Counted from the stretch's first letter, positions 10,168 to 18,777 are shown. The stretch is 64,000 nucleotides of DNA from Hyphomicrobiales bacterium (GCA_900472175.1 UCHD01000002.1:45984-109983), one strand, 5' to 3'. Notes: a model not told the origin generated them from the letters alone. Program-made: numbers and translations.

Positions 10168-11559
10168 ATGCGAAAAACCGTTTTGAATGCCGTTGGGCAA
10201 ACTCTGTTCTACAGCGACAGCTCGACCGGCTTTTTCTCCGCAACCGGCTCCGGCCCGGTGCTGAAGGGAACGGCGGGCAACGATTCCATGTGGGGTGACA
10301 GCGCCGTCAATGTCACGATGACCGGCGGCACGGGTGATGACATCTATTACCTCTATTCGGCGATCAACCGCGCCTATGAGACGGCAGGTGAGGGGGTCGA
10401 CACGATCAGCACCTGGATGAGCTACACTCTGCCGGACAATTTCGAGAACCTGACCGTCACCGGCGATCTGCGCTATGCCTTCGGAAATGCCGGCGACAAC
10501 ATCATCAAGGGTGCGTCCGGCCGTCAGACCCTGGACGGCCGAGGCGGCAATGATGTGCTTACCGGCGGTTCAGGCGCGGATACATTCATTTTTACCAAGG
10601 GGAACGGCAGCGACCTGATCACGGATTTCGAGGCTGCAGATATCGTTCGGCTGAATGACTATTCGCTGACATCCTTTGATCAGGTTCTCGCGCATGCAAC
10701 GCAGGAAGGCGCGCATCTGAGGCTCGATCTCGGCGATGGCGAAAGCCTGGTGTTTGCCGATACGGCCAAGGCCGATCTGAGTGCGGACCAGTTCGAGCTG
10801 AGTCTCGACCGTTCAGCCCTGACGCAGACATTCGGCGACAATTTCAATACGCTCCGGCTGATGAACGGGACGCAGGGTGTCTGGGAGGCAAAATACTGGT
10901 GGGCGCCGGAGAAGGGCGCCACGTTGACGGGCAATGGCGAGCTTCAGTGGTACGTCAATCCCCGTTATGCGCCGACATCCGAAAGCAATCCGTTTTCCGT
11001 CAGCGACGGCGTGCTGACGATCACGGCGGAAAAAACGCCCGATGCGATCAGCGGCGAGGTCAATGGGTACGACTACACGTCCGGCATGCTGACGACGCAC
11101 GCCTCTTTCTCGCAGACCTATGGCTATTTCGAAATCCGTGCCGACATGCCGGAGGATAAAGGCGTGTGGCCGGCTTTCTGGCTGCTTCCGGAAGACGGCT
11201 CCTGGCCGCCGGAACTGGATGTCGTCGAAATGCGCGGTCAGGATCCCAATACCGTGCATGTGACGGTTCACTCGAACGAAACCGGGAAGAAAACGTCTGT
11301 TGCCACCGCCGTCAGCGTCTCCGATACGCAAGGGTTTCATACTTACGGCGTCCTGTGGCAGGAGGAGGAGATCGTCTGGTACATCGATGATGTTGCCGTT
11401 GCACGCGCCGATACGCCATCCGATATGCACAAGCCGATGTATATGCTTGTCAATCTTGCGGTCGGCGGCATGGCCGGCGCGCCCACGGACGGATTGCCGA
11501 ACGGTTCCGAAATGAAGATCGACTATATCCGCGCCTATACGCTGGACGATCTGGCCTGA
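10168..11559 (+). CDS. Secreted GH16 endo-beta-glycanase with N-terminal RTX repeats (ExsH-like)
   Basis: 463 residues from the second ATG of an ATG-ATC-ATG cluster; AGGAG sits exactly 6 bases before it. There is no Sec signal. Residues about 30-200 hold RTX-type nonapeptides (LKGTAGNDSMWGD, GGTGDDIYY, LDGRGGNDVLTGGSGADTF), implying calcium binding and type I secretion. Residues about 225-460 are a GH16 domain with catalytic ELDVVE (E-x-D-x-x-E), plus FEIRADMPEDKGVWPAFWLLP. Length and domain order resemble rhizobial ExsH, which trims succinoglycan, so an exopolysaccharide-cleaving role is likely. No type I secretion genes lie nearby. The preceding 205 bases (9963-10167) hold nothing recognisable. 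Confidence 0.9.
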   Translation: MRKTVLNAVGQTLFYSDSSTGFFSATGSGPVLKGTAGNDSMWGDSAVNVTMTGGTGDDIYYLYSAINRAYETAGEGVDTISTWMSYTLPDNFENLTVTGDLRYAFGNAGDNIIKGASGRQTLDGRGGNDVLTGGSGADTFIFTKGNGSDLITDFEAADIVRLNDYSLTSFDQVLAHATQEGAHLRLDLGDGESLVFADTAKADLSADQFELSLDRSALTQTFGDNFNTLRLMNGTQGVWEAKYWWAPEKGATLTGNGELQWYVNPRYAPTSESNPFSVSDGVLTITAEKTPDAISGEVNGYDYTSGMLTTHASFSQTYGYFEIRADMPEDKGVWPAFWLLPEDGSWPPELDVVEMRGQDPNTVHVTVHSNETGKKTSVATAVSVSDTQGFHTYGVLWQEEEIVWYIDDVAVARADTPSDMHKPMYMLVNLAVGGMAGAPTDGLPNGSEMKIDYIRAYTLDDLA

Positions 11560-11593
11560 CCTCAGCCCTGATGACGTTTCGACGCAGTCGGCA

Positions 11594-12088
11594 TCATTCT
11601 TCTGACTCGGTGCCAGCTGCCTTGAAACGTTCCTCGAACTCGCGCCGGAGGCTGCGCCTTACTTGTGCAGCACGTTCACGGCGTTTGGCGACGCCGGTTT
11701 TTGGGCTATAGGCCGGCACATTGGTCGGGCGCCCCTCGGCATCGACGGCAACCATCGTGAAATAGCAGGAGTTGGTATGCCGTCGCTCACCGGTGCGGAT
11801 GGTTTCCGCCTCGACCCGGATGCCGACCTCCATCGATGTGCGGCCGGCATAGTTGATCGAAGCGCGAAACGTCACCAGTTCGCCGACATGGATCGGCTGA
11901 CGGAAGACAACCTGATCGACCGACAGCGTCACGGCATATTCCTGCGAGAAACGGGATGCGCAGGAAAAGGCGACACGGTCGAGAAGGTTGAGCAGCGCGC
12001 CGCCGTGAACCTTGCCGCTGAAATTGGCCATATCGGGCGTCATCAGGACGACCATCTCGAGTTGGCTCGTGTCGTGACCCGTTTCCAA
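11594..12088 (-). CDS. Acyl-CoA thioesterase, hotdog fold (YciA/BACH type)
   Basis: 164 residues. The hotdog core carries MVVLMTPDMANFSGKVHGGALLNLLDRVAF, where HGG-x-LL-x-x-D is the active-site helix of cytosolic acyl-CoA thioesterases. It is followed by VFRQPIHVGELVTFRASINYAGRTSMEVGIRVEAE. The charged tail (RRERAAQVRRSLRREFEERF) is common in rhizobial members. It should hydrolyse acyl-CoA to free acid and CoA; chain-length preference is unknown. It stands alone, convergent with the GH16 gene. Confidence 0.9.
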   Translation of the reverse strand: METGHDTSQLEMVVLMTPDMANFSGKVHGGALLNLLDRVAFSCASRFSQEYAVTLSVDQVVFRQPIHVGELVTFRASINYAGRTSMEVGIRVEAETIRTGERRHTNSCYFTMVAVDAEGRPTNVPAYSPKTGVAKRRERAAQVRRSLRREFEERFKAAGTESEE

Positions 12089-12185
12089 AATGCGCCCCCG
12101 TTATATTTCCCGAAATTCGTGCCGATTATCTACAACGAACCAGCGCTGATCAACCCAACCGCCTCAGGCGTGCGCTCACAACCGC

Positions 12186-12833
12186 TTATTTCGGTGTGTC
12201 GGCCGGTTGGCGGATATGCAGGGCGATAAGCCGTTTCAGCTCTTCCGCATTCCGTGCTTCCAGTGCATCGATCATCATGTGATGTTCGCGGCCGGATTTT
12301 TCGATCCGTGCGCGCGTCCGCCATTGCGAAACAGGGGCTGACGACGTGCGCTGGCGAATTTCCGAGACAAGATCGACCAGCGCCTGATTGCCGCCCAGCA
12401 GCAGCAATTCGCGATGAAAGGCCAGGTTGGCCTCGTAATGCTCCAGGATCGTCCCTGTCAGCGTCATTTCGTCAAAGTATCTCGCAAGCCCGCGTAACGT
12501 GGCGATGCTGTCGGAGGTTGCGTTGGCGACCATCATGTCGGCAACGGCGGTCTCGAGAATGACACGGATATCACCGACTTCCCTCGCATTGCGGTCGTCC
12601 GGCTGGTAAACGTGGTAGCCGCGATTGGGCACATGAGCAACCAGCCGCTTCTGTGACAGGCGATCGAGCGCGCGGCGGACTTCCGGTCTTGTGCAGTCAT
12701 ATCGCCGCTCCAGGTCGATCTGCTTCAGCCAAGTGCCGGCAGGCAGCATACCTGTCAGGATGTCTTGAAGCACAAGTTCGGTCACGTCCCGCTCTTCGGG
12801 GCCGGCAGCCGTTTCACTTTGAACTTCGCTCAT
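12186..12833 (-). CDS. GntR family transcriptional regulator (FCD)
   Basis: 215 residues from MSEVQSETAAGPEERD with AGGAAG before the ATG; the open frame extends 36 codons further upstream without support. Winged helix at residues 15-80 (LVLQDILTGMLPAGTWLKQIDLERRYDCTRPEVRRALDRL, PNRGYHVYQP), then an FCD helical domain (ILETAVADMMVA, EANLAFHRELLLLGGNQALVDLV, HHMMIDALEARNAEELKRLI). It is divergent from the M20 amidohydrolase/ABC transporter operon. Two copies of a TTGGCGCCA palindrome in the shared region are the obvious binding sites. Confidence 0.9.
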   Translation of the reverse strand: MSEVQSETAAGPEERDVTELVLQDILTGMLPAGTWLKQIDLERRYDCTRPEVRRALDRLSQKRLVAHVPNRGYHVYQPDDRNAREVGDIRVILETAVADMMVANATSDSIATLRGLARYFDEMTLTGTILEHYEANLAFHRELLLLGGNQALVDLVSEIRQRTSSAPVSQWRTRARIEKSGREHHMMIDALEARNAEELKRLIALHIRQPADTPK

Positions 12834-12939
12834 GAATTCTTCCTGTTGTCCTGGACCGGCGCGGTATGCCCGATCCGTAGTTTTCTTGTAACCGAGTCTC
12901 GGCAAATGCAACGCGGATGGGCCCTGATTAAAATTATTC

Positions 12940-12988
12940 ATTGGCGCCAGTTGCGCAATTTATTTTTGTATCATAAATTGGCGCCAAT
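12940..12988. promoter_or_regulatory. Paired palindromic operator candidates in a divergent region
   Basis: A perfect 12-bp palindrome ATTGGCGCCAAT lies at 12977-12988, and a near copy ATTGGCGCCAG at 12940-12950; centres are 37 bp apart. Between them is a third self-complementary octamer, TTGCGCAA (12951-12958). The array sits 36-84 bases before the M20 gene and 107-155 bases before the GntR gene, in an AT-rich stretch. Spacing and repetition suggest cooperative binding by the GntR regulator. The promoter elements themselves were not resolved. Confidence 0.6.
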
Positions 12989-13023
12989 ATTGGTAACTAT
13001 AAGACAAGCGAGTCCCCAACGCC

Positions 13024-14451
13024 ATGAAAAACTCCGATTCCGTCTGGGATTTCGTAGAAGCGAAACGTGAGGCTTTCTTCACGCTCAGCGACCGTGTCTG
13101 GGATGTGCCGGAAACGAACTACGAGGAATTTTCCGCCTGCGAGGAGCATGCGCGATTGCTGACGCAGGAGGGTTTCCGCGTCGAACGCAATGTGGCGGGT
13201 CTCCCCACGGCCGTCATGGGCGAAGCCGGCGAAGGCGGCCCGGTGATTGCCATTCTTGGCGAGTTCGATGCCTTGCCGGGCCTGAGCCAGGAAGCCGGGA
13301 TCGCTGAGGAGCGGCCGCTCATCTCCGGCGGCAATGGCCATGGCTGCGGTCACAACCTTCTGGGTTCCGGTTCGATGATGGCGGCCGCCGCGGTCAAGGA
13401 TTTTCTGGCAGCCAACGGCCTGAAGGGCCGGGTGCGCTATTATGGCTGCCCCGCCGAAGAGGGCGGCTCGTCCAAGGGTTTCATGGTCCGGGCCGGGGTT
13501 TTCGATGACGTCGATATTGCCATCTCCTGGCATCCGGCCGCGTTTTCCGGTGTCAACAACCCGATATCGCTCGCCTGCAACGAGCTGAATTTCCATTTCA
13601 GCGGCCGCGCCTCGCATGCCTCTGCAACGCCGCATCTTGGCCGCAGCGCCCTTGACGCGGTCGAACTCATGAATGTCGGCGTCAACTACATGCGCGAGCA
13701 TATGCCCTCGTCGGCGCGGGTTCATTACGCCGTCACCGATGCGGGCGGAGCAGCGCCGAATGTGGTCCAGGCCCGCGCGACGGTACGCTACCTGATCCGG
13801 GCACGGACGCTGGGCGAGTTGCTTGGCCTTGTCGAGCGCGTCAAGAAAATCGCCGATGGCGCCGCCTTGATGACCGAAACGACGGTACGCAGCGAAGTCG
13901 TCAGCGGCGACGCCAATCTCGTTGGCAATACGCCGCTGGAGGAATGCATGTATGCCAATCTCCAGCGTCTCGGCCCACCTGATTTTGATGCAACAGACAA
14001 CGATACTGCATTGAAATTCCAGCGGACATTCTCGCCGGAAGACATTGCGGCATCCTATGCTCGCTTCGGCATCAAGCCGAAGAAGGGGCAGGCGCTTTGC
14101 GATCTGATCTATCCGCTCGGCAGCGGCGACGGCTCGATCGTCGGCTCGACCGATGTCGGCACCGTCAGCTGGGTTGTCCCGACCGTGCAGATGCGCGGCG
14201 CAACCTATGCTATCGGCACGCCGGGCCATTCCTGGCAACTGGTGGCACAAGGCAAGCTGCCGGCCGCACACAAGGGCATGGAATACGCGGCCAAGGTCAT
14301 GGCGAGCACAGCACTTGACCTGATCGCCAATCCGGCGCTGATCGAGGCCGCCAAGGCGGATCACCGGGAGCGCCTCGACGGCAACCCGTTCGTCAATCCC
14401 ATTCCCGACGACGTTTCACCGCCGCTGCCGGAGAGCCCCAATGGCCGTTAA
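13024..14451 (+). CDS. M20 family amidohydrolase (AbgB-like)
   Basis: 475 residues, close to AbgB length. M20 marks: LGEFDALPGLSQEAG, GNGHGCGHNLLGSGSMMAA (zinc-ligand His and Asp region), YGCPAEEGGSSK, SWHPAAFS and NELNFHFSGRASHASATPH at the dimerisation domain, and PGHSWQLVAQGK near the end. AbgB cleaves p-aminobenzoyl-glutamate; relatives cleave other N-acyl amino acids. It is the first gene of a transcript with a polar amino acid type ABC transporter, so I infer import and cytosolic hydrolysis of an amino acid conjugate. The conjugate is unknown. Confidence 0.9.
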   Translation: MKNSDSVWDFVEAKREAFFTLSDRVWDVPETNYEEFSACEEHARLLTQEGFRVERNVAGLPTAVMGEAGEGGPVIAILGEFDALPGLSQEAGIAEERPLISGGNGHGCGHNLLGSGSMMAAAAVKDFLAANGLKGRVRYYGCPAEEGGSSKGFMVRAGVFDDVDIAISWHPAAFSGVNNPISLACNELNFHFSGRASHASATPHLGRSALDAVELMNVGVNYMREHMPSSARVHYAVTDAGGAAPNVVQARATVRYLIRARTLGELLGLVERVKKIADGAALMTETTVRSEVVSGDANLVGNTPLEECMYANLQRLGPPDFDATDNDTALKFQRTFSPEDIAASYARFGIKPKKGQALCDLIYPLGSGDGSIVGSTDVGTVSWVVPTVQMRGATYAIGTPGHSWQLVAQGKLPAAHKGMEYAAKVMASTALDLIANPALIEAAKADHRERLDGNPFVNPIPDDVSPPLPESPNGR

Positions 14452-14502
14452 GCCTACCCTTCAAGGCAGTGCCGCCTGCCACTTCTCCGCAAGGGGCGCG
14501 CC

Positions 14503-15222
14503 ATGACCCAGCCGGGATTTTTCGATCTGCTGAGTTTTGGCCCGGACGGCTGGGCAAAGGCGCTGATGGCTGGCGCCTGGATGACGATCCTGATCGCGCT
14601 GTCCGGCTATACGATCGGTGCCATCATCGGCACATTCGGCGCCTGGGCGAAGATTTCCGGCGGCAAGACACTGCATGTTGCCGCCGATGCCTATACGACC
14701 GTCTTGCGCGGCATACCGGACCTTCTCGTCATCTACCTTCTCTACTTCGGCGGAAGTGCCGCGATCACCTCGATCGGCAGGCTGTTCGGAGCTGACGGGT
14801 TCATCAGCTTCCCCGGTTTTCTCGCAGGTGCGCTTGCGGTTGGCATCACGTCCGGCGCGCAGCACACGGAAGTGTTTCGTGGTGCCTTCAAGGCGGTTCA
14901 TCGCGGCGAGATCGAGGCGGCAATTGCCTGCGGCATGTCGCGTTCGCTGCGCTTCCGGCGCATCATTGCACCGCTCACCTTGCGCCATGCGCTGCCGGGG
15001 CTCGGCAATGTCTGGCAGGTCGTGTTGAAGGAATCGGCTCTGGTCTCCATCACCGGCGTGGTCGAACTTCTGCGCCAGTCGCAGATTGGTGCCGGCTCAA
15101 CCGGTCTACCCTTCGATTTCTATCTGATCGCCGGCCTGATCTATCTCGCCATCTCGACCGTCTCCAGCATCGCCATGCGGCAGGCAGAGCGTCATTTCAG
15201 CCGCGGCGTGAGGAGAGGCTGA
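14503..15222 (+). CDS. ABC transporter permease, polar amino acid type (HisQ/M)
   Basis: 239 residues with five or six membrane segments and the EAA loop of the HAAT family ([47 protein letters not shown]). The ATG follows AAGGGG. It forms a heterodimeric inner-membrane channel with the next gene, whose ATG overlaps this stop (TGATG). It is in one operon with the M20 enzyme, 51 bases upstream. Confidence 0.92.
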   Translation: MTQPGFFDLLSFGPDGWAKALMAGAWMTILIALSGYTIGAIIGTFGAWAKISGGKTLHVAADAYTTVLRGIPDLLVIYLLYFGGSAAITSIGRLFGADGFISFPGFLAGALAVGITSGAQHTEVFRGAFKAVHRGEIEAAIACGMSRSLRFRRIIAPLTLRHALPGLGNVWQVVLKESALVSITGVVELLRQSQIGAGSTGLPFDFYLIAGLIYLAISTVSSIAMRQAERHFSRGVRRG

Positions 15223-15947
15223 TGGATTGGGAATTTACACAGGAAACGTTTGTCAGCCTCGTTTCGGCCCTGCCGCTGACCTTGTCGCTTGCCGCCACCG
15301 CAATTGCCCTTGGTGCGATATTGGCATTGGCTTTGGCGCTTGCGCGCACCTCGGGCATTCTGGTTCTCGACTGGTTCGCCCGGGCCTATGTCTTCGTCTT
15401 TCGTGGAACGCCGCTGCTGGTCCAGATCTTCCTGATCTACTATGGCCTCAGCCAATTCCCCGCCGTCCGTCACAGTATCTTCTGGCCGGTTCTTCGCGAC
15501 GCCTACTGGTGCGCGGTGATGGCGCTCAGCCTCAACACCGCCGCCTATGCCAGCGAAATCATCCGTGGTGGGCTGCTGTCGGTTCCGCATGGACAGGTCG
15601 AGGCGGCGCGTGCCTGCGGCATGCCGCGATTGATGGTCTTCCGCCGTATCGTCCTGCCTCTGGCGATCCGCCAGGCGTTGCCGGGTTATGGCAACGAGAT
15701 GATCTCGATGATCAAGGCGACGTCGCTCGCTTCCATCATCACGATCATGGAAGTCACCGGCGTTGCCGCCCGGATCATTTCCGAGACCTACCGTGCCATC
15801 GAAGTGTTCGTCGTGGCGGGCTTCATCTATCTGGCGATCAATTTTCTTCTGACGCGCCTAGTCCAGTTGGTCGAATTCAAGCTCAGCCCGCATTTGCGGC
15901 AACCGGAAAACGCCGCCCAAATGGCTATTGCAGGAGATGCGCGATGA
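15222..15947 (+). CDS. ABC transporter permease, polar amino acid type (second subunit)
   Basis: 241 residues. N-terminal helices, then [21 protein letters not shown] and the EAA loop [48 protein letters not shown], both standard for HisM-like subunits. It starts within the stop of the previous gene and its own stop overlaps the next start (ATGA), so the three transport genes are translationally coupled. Confidence 0.92.
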   Translation: MDWEFTQETFVSLVSALPLTLSLAATAIALGAILALALALARTSGILVLDWFARAYVFVFRGTPLLVQIFLIYYGLSQFPAVRHSIFWPVLRDAYWCAVMALSLNTAAYASEIIRGGLLSVPHGQVEAARACGMPRLMVFRRIVLPLAIRQALPGYGNEMISMIKATSLASIITIMEVTGVAARIISETYRAIEVFVVAGFIYLAINFLLTRLVQLVEFKLSPHLRQPENAAQMAIAGDAR

Positions 15948-16726
15948 ACCTTCCCTTGTCCGCGGTGGAATCGCCGGCGCTGGGCGTCAAGGATCTTCAC
16001 AAGAGTTTTGGGCCGATCGAGGTCCTCAAGGGGATTTCGCTCGACGCGAGGGAAGGCGAGGTCGTGTCGATCCTGGGTTCCTCCGGCTCTGGCAAATCGA
16101 CCTTCCTGCGCTGCATCAACATGCTGGAAACGCCGGATTCCGGCAGCGTGACAGTCGGCAACGAAACCATCAAAATGGTGCCTGCGCGCCACGGCAAAAG
16201 CAAACCGGCCGATATCGCCCAGGTGGACCGTGTCCGCTCGAGGCTCGGCATGGTGTTCCAGAGCTTCAATCTGTGGACACACAAGACCATTCTCGAAAAT
16301 GTCATCGAGGCGCCGGTGCACGTGCAGAAAAGGCCGCGCAAGGAGTGCATCGAGGAAGCCGAAGCGCTGCTTGCCAAGGTCGGTATTGCCGACAAGCGCA
16401 ATCAGTATCCGTCACATCTCTCCGGTGGCCAGCAACAGCGGGCGGCGATTGCCCGTGCGCTGGCCATGCGGCCTGACGTCATGCTGTTCGACGAGCCGAC
16501 ATCGGCGCTCGATCCCGAACTTGTGGGGGAGGTGCTGCGGGTCATGCGATCGCTCGCCGAAGAGGGGCGCACCATGCTGATCGTCACCCACGAGATGGGG
16601 TTCGCCCGCGACGTCTCCAGCCGGGTGATCTTCCTGCACAAGGGGCTGGTCGAGGAAGACGGCAGCCCGAAGGACGTCTTCGAAAACTCCAGATCCGACC
16701 GTTTCCGGCAGTTCATCAAGGGATGA
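15944..16726 (+). CDS. ABC transporter ATP-binding protein, polar amino acid type (HisP/GlnQ)
   Basis: 260 residues from the ATG that overlaps the preceding stop; the frame is open far upstream but that is shadow. Walker [10 protein letters not shown], an insertion ([16 protein letters not shown]) typical of HisP relatives, Q-loop FQSFNLW, signature LSGGQQQR, Walker [12 protein letters not shown] and switch histidine in VTHEMGFA. It powers uptake by the two preceding permeases. Confidence 0.93.
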   Translation: MNLPLSAVESPALGVKDLHKSFGPIEVLKGISLDAREGEVVSILGSSGSGKSTFLRCINMLETPDSGSVTVGNETIKMVPARHGKSKPADIAQVDRVRSRLGMVFQSFNLWTHKTILENVIEAPVHVQKRPRKECIEEAEALLAKVGIADKRNQYPSHLSGGQQQRAAIARALAMRPDVMLFDEPTSALDPELVGEVLRVMRSLAEEGRTMLIVTHEMGFARDVSSRVIFLHKGLVEEDGSPKDVFENSRSDRFRQFIKG

Positions 16727-16773
16727 GTGCTGCGACACTTCCAACAACCGATCAAAAAAAGGGGAATGCAACC

Positions 16774-17631
16774 ATGAAAACCATCAGATCAATCTTCAAG
16801 GCGGCCTGCTTTTCGGCGCTGATGCTGGCATCGACCAGTGCGCATGCGGAAGGAAAGAAATGGACGCATGTGACGATTGCGACCGAAGGCGCCTTCAAGC
16901 CCTACAACTTCACCAAGCCGGACGGCACGCTCGACGGTTATGAGATCGAGCTGACGAAATATCTCTGCGCCCATATGAAGGTGGAGTGCGAAGTCGTCGT
17001 CCAGAATTTCGATGGCATGATCCCGGCGCTGAATGCAGGAAAATTCGATGCGATCATTTCCGGCATGTCGGCGACCGAAAAGCGCGAGAAGGTCATCGAC
17101 TTCAGCAATTCCTACGGCTCGACCGGCCAGGCATTTGCCACGCTGAAATCCAGCCCGCTGGCCGCCCTGCCGTCGAAGGGCGAAGTCTTTTCGCTGGCCT
17201 CCAACGAAGCCGGTGCGCTGAGCATGATCGAAAAGATCAAGCCTGAGCTTCAGGGCAAGATTATCGGCGTACAGATCGCCTCGACCGGCGCCTCTTTTGT
17301 CGACAAGTATCTGAAGGGCGTGGTTGAGGTTCGCGAATACAAGACGACCGAGGAGCACGATCTCGATCTGGCCGCCGGCCGCGTCGACCTCGTGATGGCG
17401 TCGATGGCCTACCTGACGACGGCGTCTGAAAAGCCGGGCAACGAAGACATGACGACAGCCGGCCCGCGCTTCCAGGGCGGTTTCCTCGGGCGTGGCAGTT
17501 CGGTCGGCCTGCGCAAGACCGACCCGGAATTGAAGGCGATGTTCAACGCTGCGATCGATGCCGCCAAGGCCGACGGCACGATCAAGACATTGTCGGAGAA
17601 GTGGTTCGGGTTCGACGTAACCCCGCTGTAA
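16774..17631 (+). CDS. ABC transporter periplasmic binding protein, polar amino acid type
   Basis: 285 residues from MKTIRSIFKAACFSALML, with a Sec signal peptide cleaved after HAE-like residues near position 25. Mature domain: VTIATEGAFKPYNFTKPDGTLDGYEIELTKYLC, FDGMIPALNAGKFDAIISGMSATEKREKVIDFS, GVQIASTGASFVDKYL and C-terminal KADGTIKTLSEKWFG, as in lysine/arginine/opine-binding proteins. An arginine in the usual carboxylate-binding MSATEKR stretch fits an amino-acid-type ligand. Last gene of the M20/ABC operon. Confidence 0.92.
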   Translation: MKTIRSIFKAACFSALMLASTSAHAEGKKWTHVTIATEGAFKPYNFTKPDGTLDGYEIELTKYLCAHMKVECEVVVQNFDGMIPALNAGKFDAIISGMSATEKREKVIDFSNSYGSTGQAFATLKSSPLAALPSKGEVFSLASNEAGALSMIEKIKPELQGKIIGVQIASTGASFVDKYLKGVVEVREYKTTEEHDLDLAAGRVDLVMASMAYLTTASEKPGNEDMTTAGPRFQGGFLGRGSSVGLRKTDPELKAMFNAAIDAAKADGTIKTLSEKWFGFDVTPL

Positions 17632-17654
17632 GACGCGGACAAGTCGGCCGAAGA

Positions 17655-17700
17655 GCCGGACAATAACGCCTTTGTCCGGCGGGCAGCGATGCTCGCCGGA
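17655..17700. terminator. Overlapping stem-loops between converging genes
   Basis: GCCGGAC (17655-17661) pairs with GTCCGGC (17674-17680), while TCCGGCG (17675-17681) could instead pair with CGCCGGA (17694-17700). The two helices exclude each other. They lie just after the binding-protein gene and just before the end of the convergent small gene, so they probably serve as a bidirectional transcription end. There is no long T run, so the call is tentative. Confidence 0.4.
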
Positions 17701-17709
17701 TATGACTTC

Positions 17710-17961
17710 CTACTCGGCCATCAGGCCGTCAAACACCTCGAGCATTGCATCCGCAATAGCCTTGCCGAGTGCGGCGCCATTTTCCTGCAGAGCTTCCTCG
17801 TTCATGTCGCGGGCAGCCAGTGCCAGGGCTGCACCTTCCGCCATGACGATCTCCTGCGCGCGCTGAATTGCCCAAAGCGCAAAATCGCTCCGGCCATTGA
17901 TTTCCACGGTTTCCATATCGATTTCCATTCCTGCCATCGTGCCGGGTGCCGGTTGTTTCAA
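17710..17961 (-). CDS. Small conserved-looking protein of unknown function
   Basis: 83 residues from a TTG start; GGGAGG lies 10 bases upstream. The TTG and the ribosome site are preserved in a second, broken copy near 23330, which supports this start. An internal ATG (17928, MEIDMETVEING) is an alternative. The protein is acidic and helical with no signal or membrane segment (SDFALWAIQRAQEIVMAEGAALALAARDMNEEAL). I do not recognise a family. Its upstream 150 bases are duplicated 5.4 kb away beside the acylphosphatase gene, suggesting the two genes were once divergent neighbours. Confidence 0.65.
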   Translation of the reverse strand: MKQPAPGTMAGMEIDMETVEINGRSDFALWAIQRAQEIVMAEGAALALAARDMNEEALQENGAALGKAIADAMLEVFDGLMAE

Positions 17962-18028
17962 CCAGGGCAGGCCTCCCTTAGCAGGCGAAGGGCGCGTTGC
18001 AAAACATGCCCGCGATCTTTGGTGTCTG
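17878..18028. repeat. Direct repeat, left copy, bounding a 5.2-kb segment
   Basis: 151 bases that match 23247-23396 in the same orientation at roughly 82% identity by hand count, with one single-base gap. The copy spans the first 28 codons, TTG start and ribosome site of the small leftward gene, and its upstream region. Weaker likeness continues to an ATGACG at 18063-18068, matching the start of the acylphosphatase gene beside the other copy. Confidence 0.8.
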
Positions 18029-18072
18029 AGCGCCCAATGGTCTGGGATGGAGGCAGCAGCCCATGACGTCGA

Positions 18073-18183
18073 CTAGAAAATCAAAAATGTGAAGACGAAA
18101 TACAATATCAGCAGAGAGCAATACATCAGCGGGAACACTGCTGAGCAGACTACAATACCAATAAGCAATATGAATGCGTTCAT
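18073..18183 (-). CDS. 36-residue hydrophobic membrane micro-protein
   Basis: ATG at 18183-18181, stop TAG at 18075-18073, with GAGG 9 bases before the start. The product is almost entirely hydrophobic (begins MNAFILLIGIVVCSAVFPLM and ends FVFTFLIF), enough for one long or two short membrane spans, with two cysteines. No family recognised. A 7-bp inverted repeat (18229-18246) lies 46 bases upstream and could be its operator. Support is the ribosome site, the coherent composition and the similar neighbour at 18435-18584; expression is not shown. Confidence 0.55.
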   Translation of the reverse strand: MNAFILLIGIVVCSAVFPLMYCSLLILYFVFTFLIF

Positions 18184-18228
18184 AATTTTTGTCCTCATAA
18201 CCATATGTTTTATCTGAATTTATTTTGA

Positions 18229-18246
18229 ATGATTCATTCGAATCAT
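18229..18246. promoter_or_regulatory. Inverted repeat upstream of the 36-residue micro-protein
   Basis: ATGATTC, spacer ATTC, GAATCAT: a perfect 7-bp inverted repeat in an AT-rich stretch. It may be an operator for the leftward micro-protein gene; no regulator can be assigned. Confidence 0.35.
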
Positions 18247-18308
18247 GGTTTCGAAATCGCGCGCGACACTCGTGTCTGGTGTGCCGCCGCCAGCCAGCCC
18301 TTGTGCGG

Positions 18309-18328
18309 CCGTAACGTTTTCACAAGGT
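18309..18328. repeat. 20-bp direct repeat, copy 1
   Basis: CCGTAACGTTTTCACAAGGT, matching 18 of 20 bases of the element at 18708-18727 in the same orientation. Both are in non-coding DNA of the repeat-bounded segment. A shorter likeness, GGCCGTAACGCTTTC, occurs near 23126-23140 at the other end of the segment. It could be a regulator site, for example for the response regulator encoded inside the segment. Confidence 0.5.
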
Positions 18329-18434
18329 ACGAAATCCATTGACCGGCCCAATTCAGCTGAGTTCCATCAGCGGCGATGGGTTGGGCGAATGAGGCGGGTT
18401 CAATGCCTCTGACGCGGACCACGGCGCAGGCACC

Positions 18435-18584
18435 TTACATTTCGACGCGAAATGGCCGAACGGTGATTCCCAGCGGAAGGTCAGAAATATCGTCGACGCC
18501 ACGGATCTGCTGGAAAACGCTGTAGATCAACAGGAACAGCATGTTGCAAACGACGATGACGGTAAGAAGAGCAAAAAAGTACAT
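18435..18584 (-). CDS. 49-residue single-span membrane micro-protein
   Basis: ATG at 18584-18582, stop TAA at 18437-18435, GGAG 6 bases before the start. Residues 2-24 form one hydrophobic helix (YFFALLTVIVVCNMLFLLIY); the remaining 25 are polar with acidic patches (QQIRGVDDISDLPLGI) and a basic end. This helix-plus-soluble-tail form suits a small membrane regulator or subunit. No family recognised. It lies in the same segment as the 36-residue protein and the two-component system. Confidence 0.65.
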   Translation of the reverse strand: MYFFALLTVIVVCNMLFLLIYSVFQQIRGVDDISDLPLGITVRPFRVEM

Positions 18585-18777
18585 ATTAGGCTCCGTTCAA
18601 TTTCGATGCCTATATAAATTTCACCATTACGTTGCACGAACATTGCGATGTTTTTTAGAAATTATGCGAGACATCGAACGTCGTTTTTAGGAAATTTGAT
18701 TTTTTATCCGTAATGTTTCCACAAGGTGGTTTTCATAAATAGTAATTATTGTTTTTTTAGGCGGGGCATTACGCAGT
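18585..18777. promoter_or_regulatory. AT-rich divergent region with 20-bp repeat copy 2
   Basis: About 190 bases of strikingly AT-rich DNA between the 49-residue protein (leftward) and the DUF3313 lipoprotein (rightward). CCGTAATGTTTCCACAAGGT at 18708-18727 repeats the element at 18309-18328 and lies 51 bases before the lipoprotein start. The base composition differs sharply from the flanking genes, as expected of a promoter region in a transferred segment. Confidence 0.45.
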
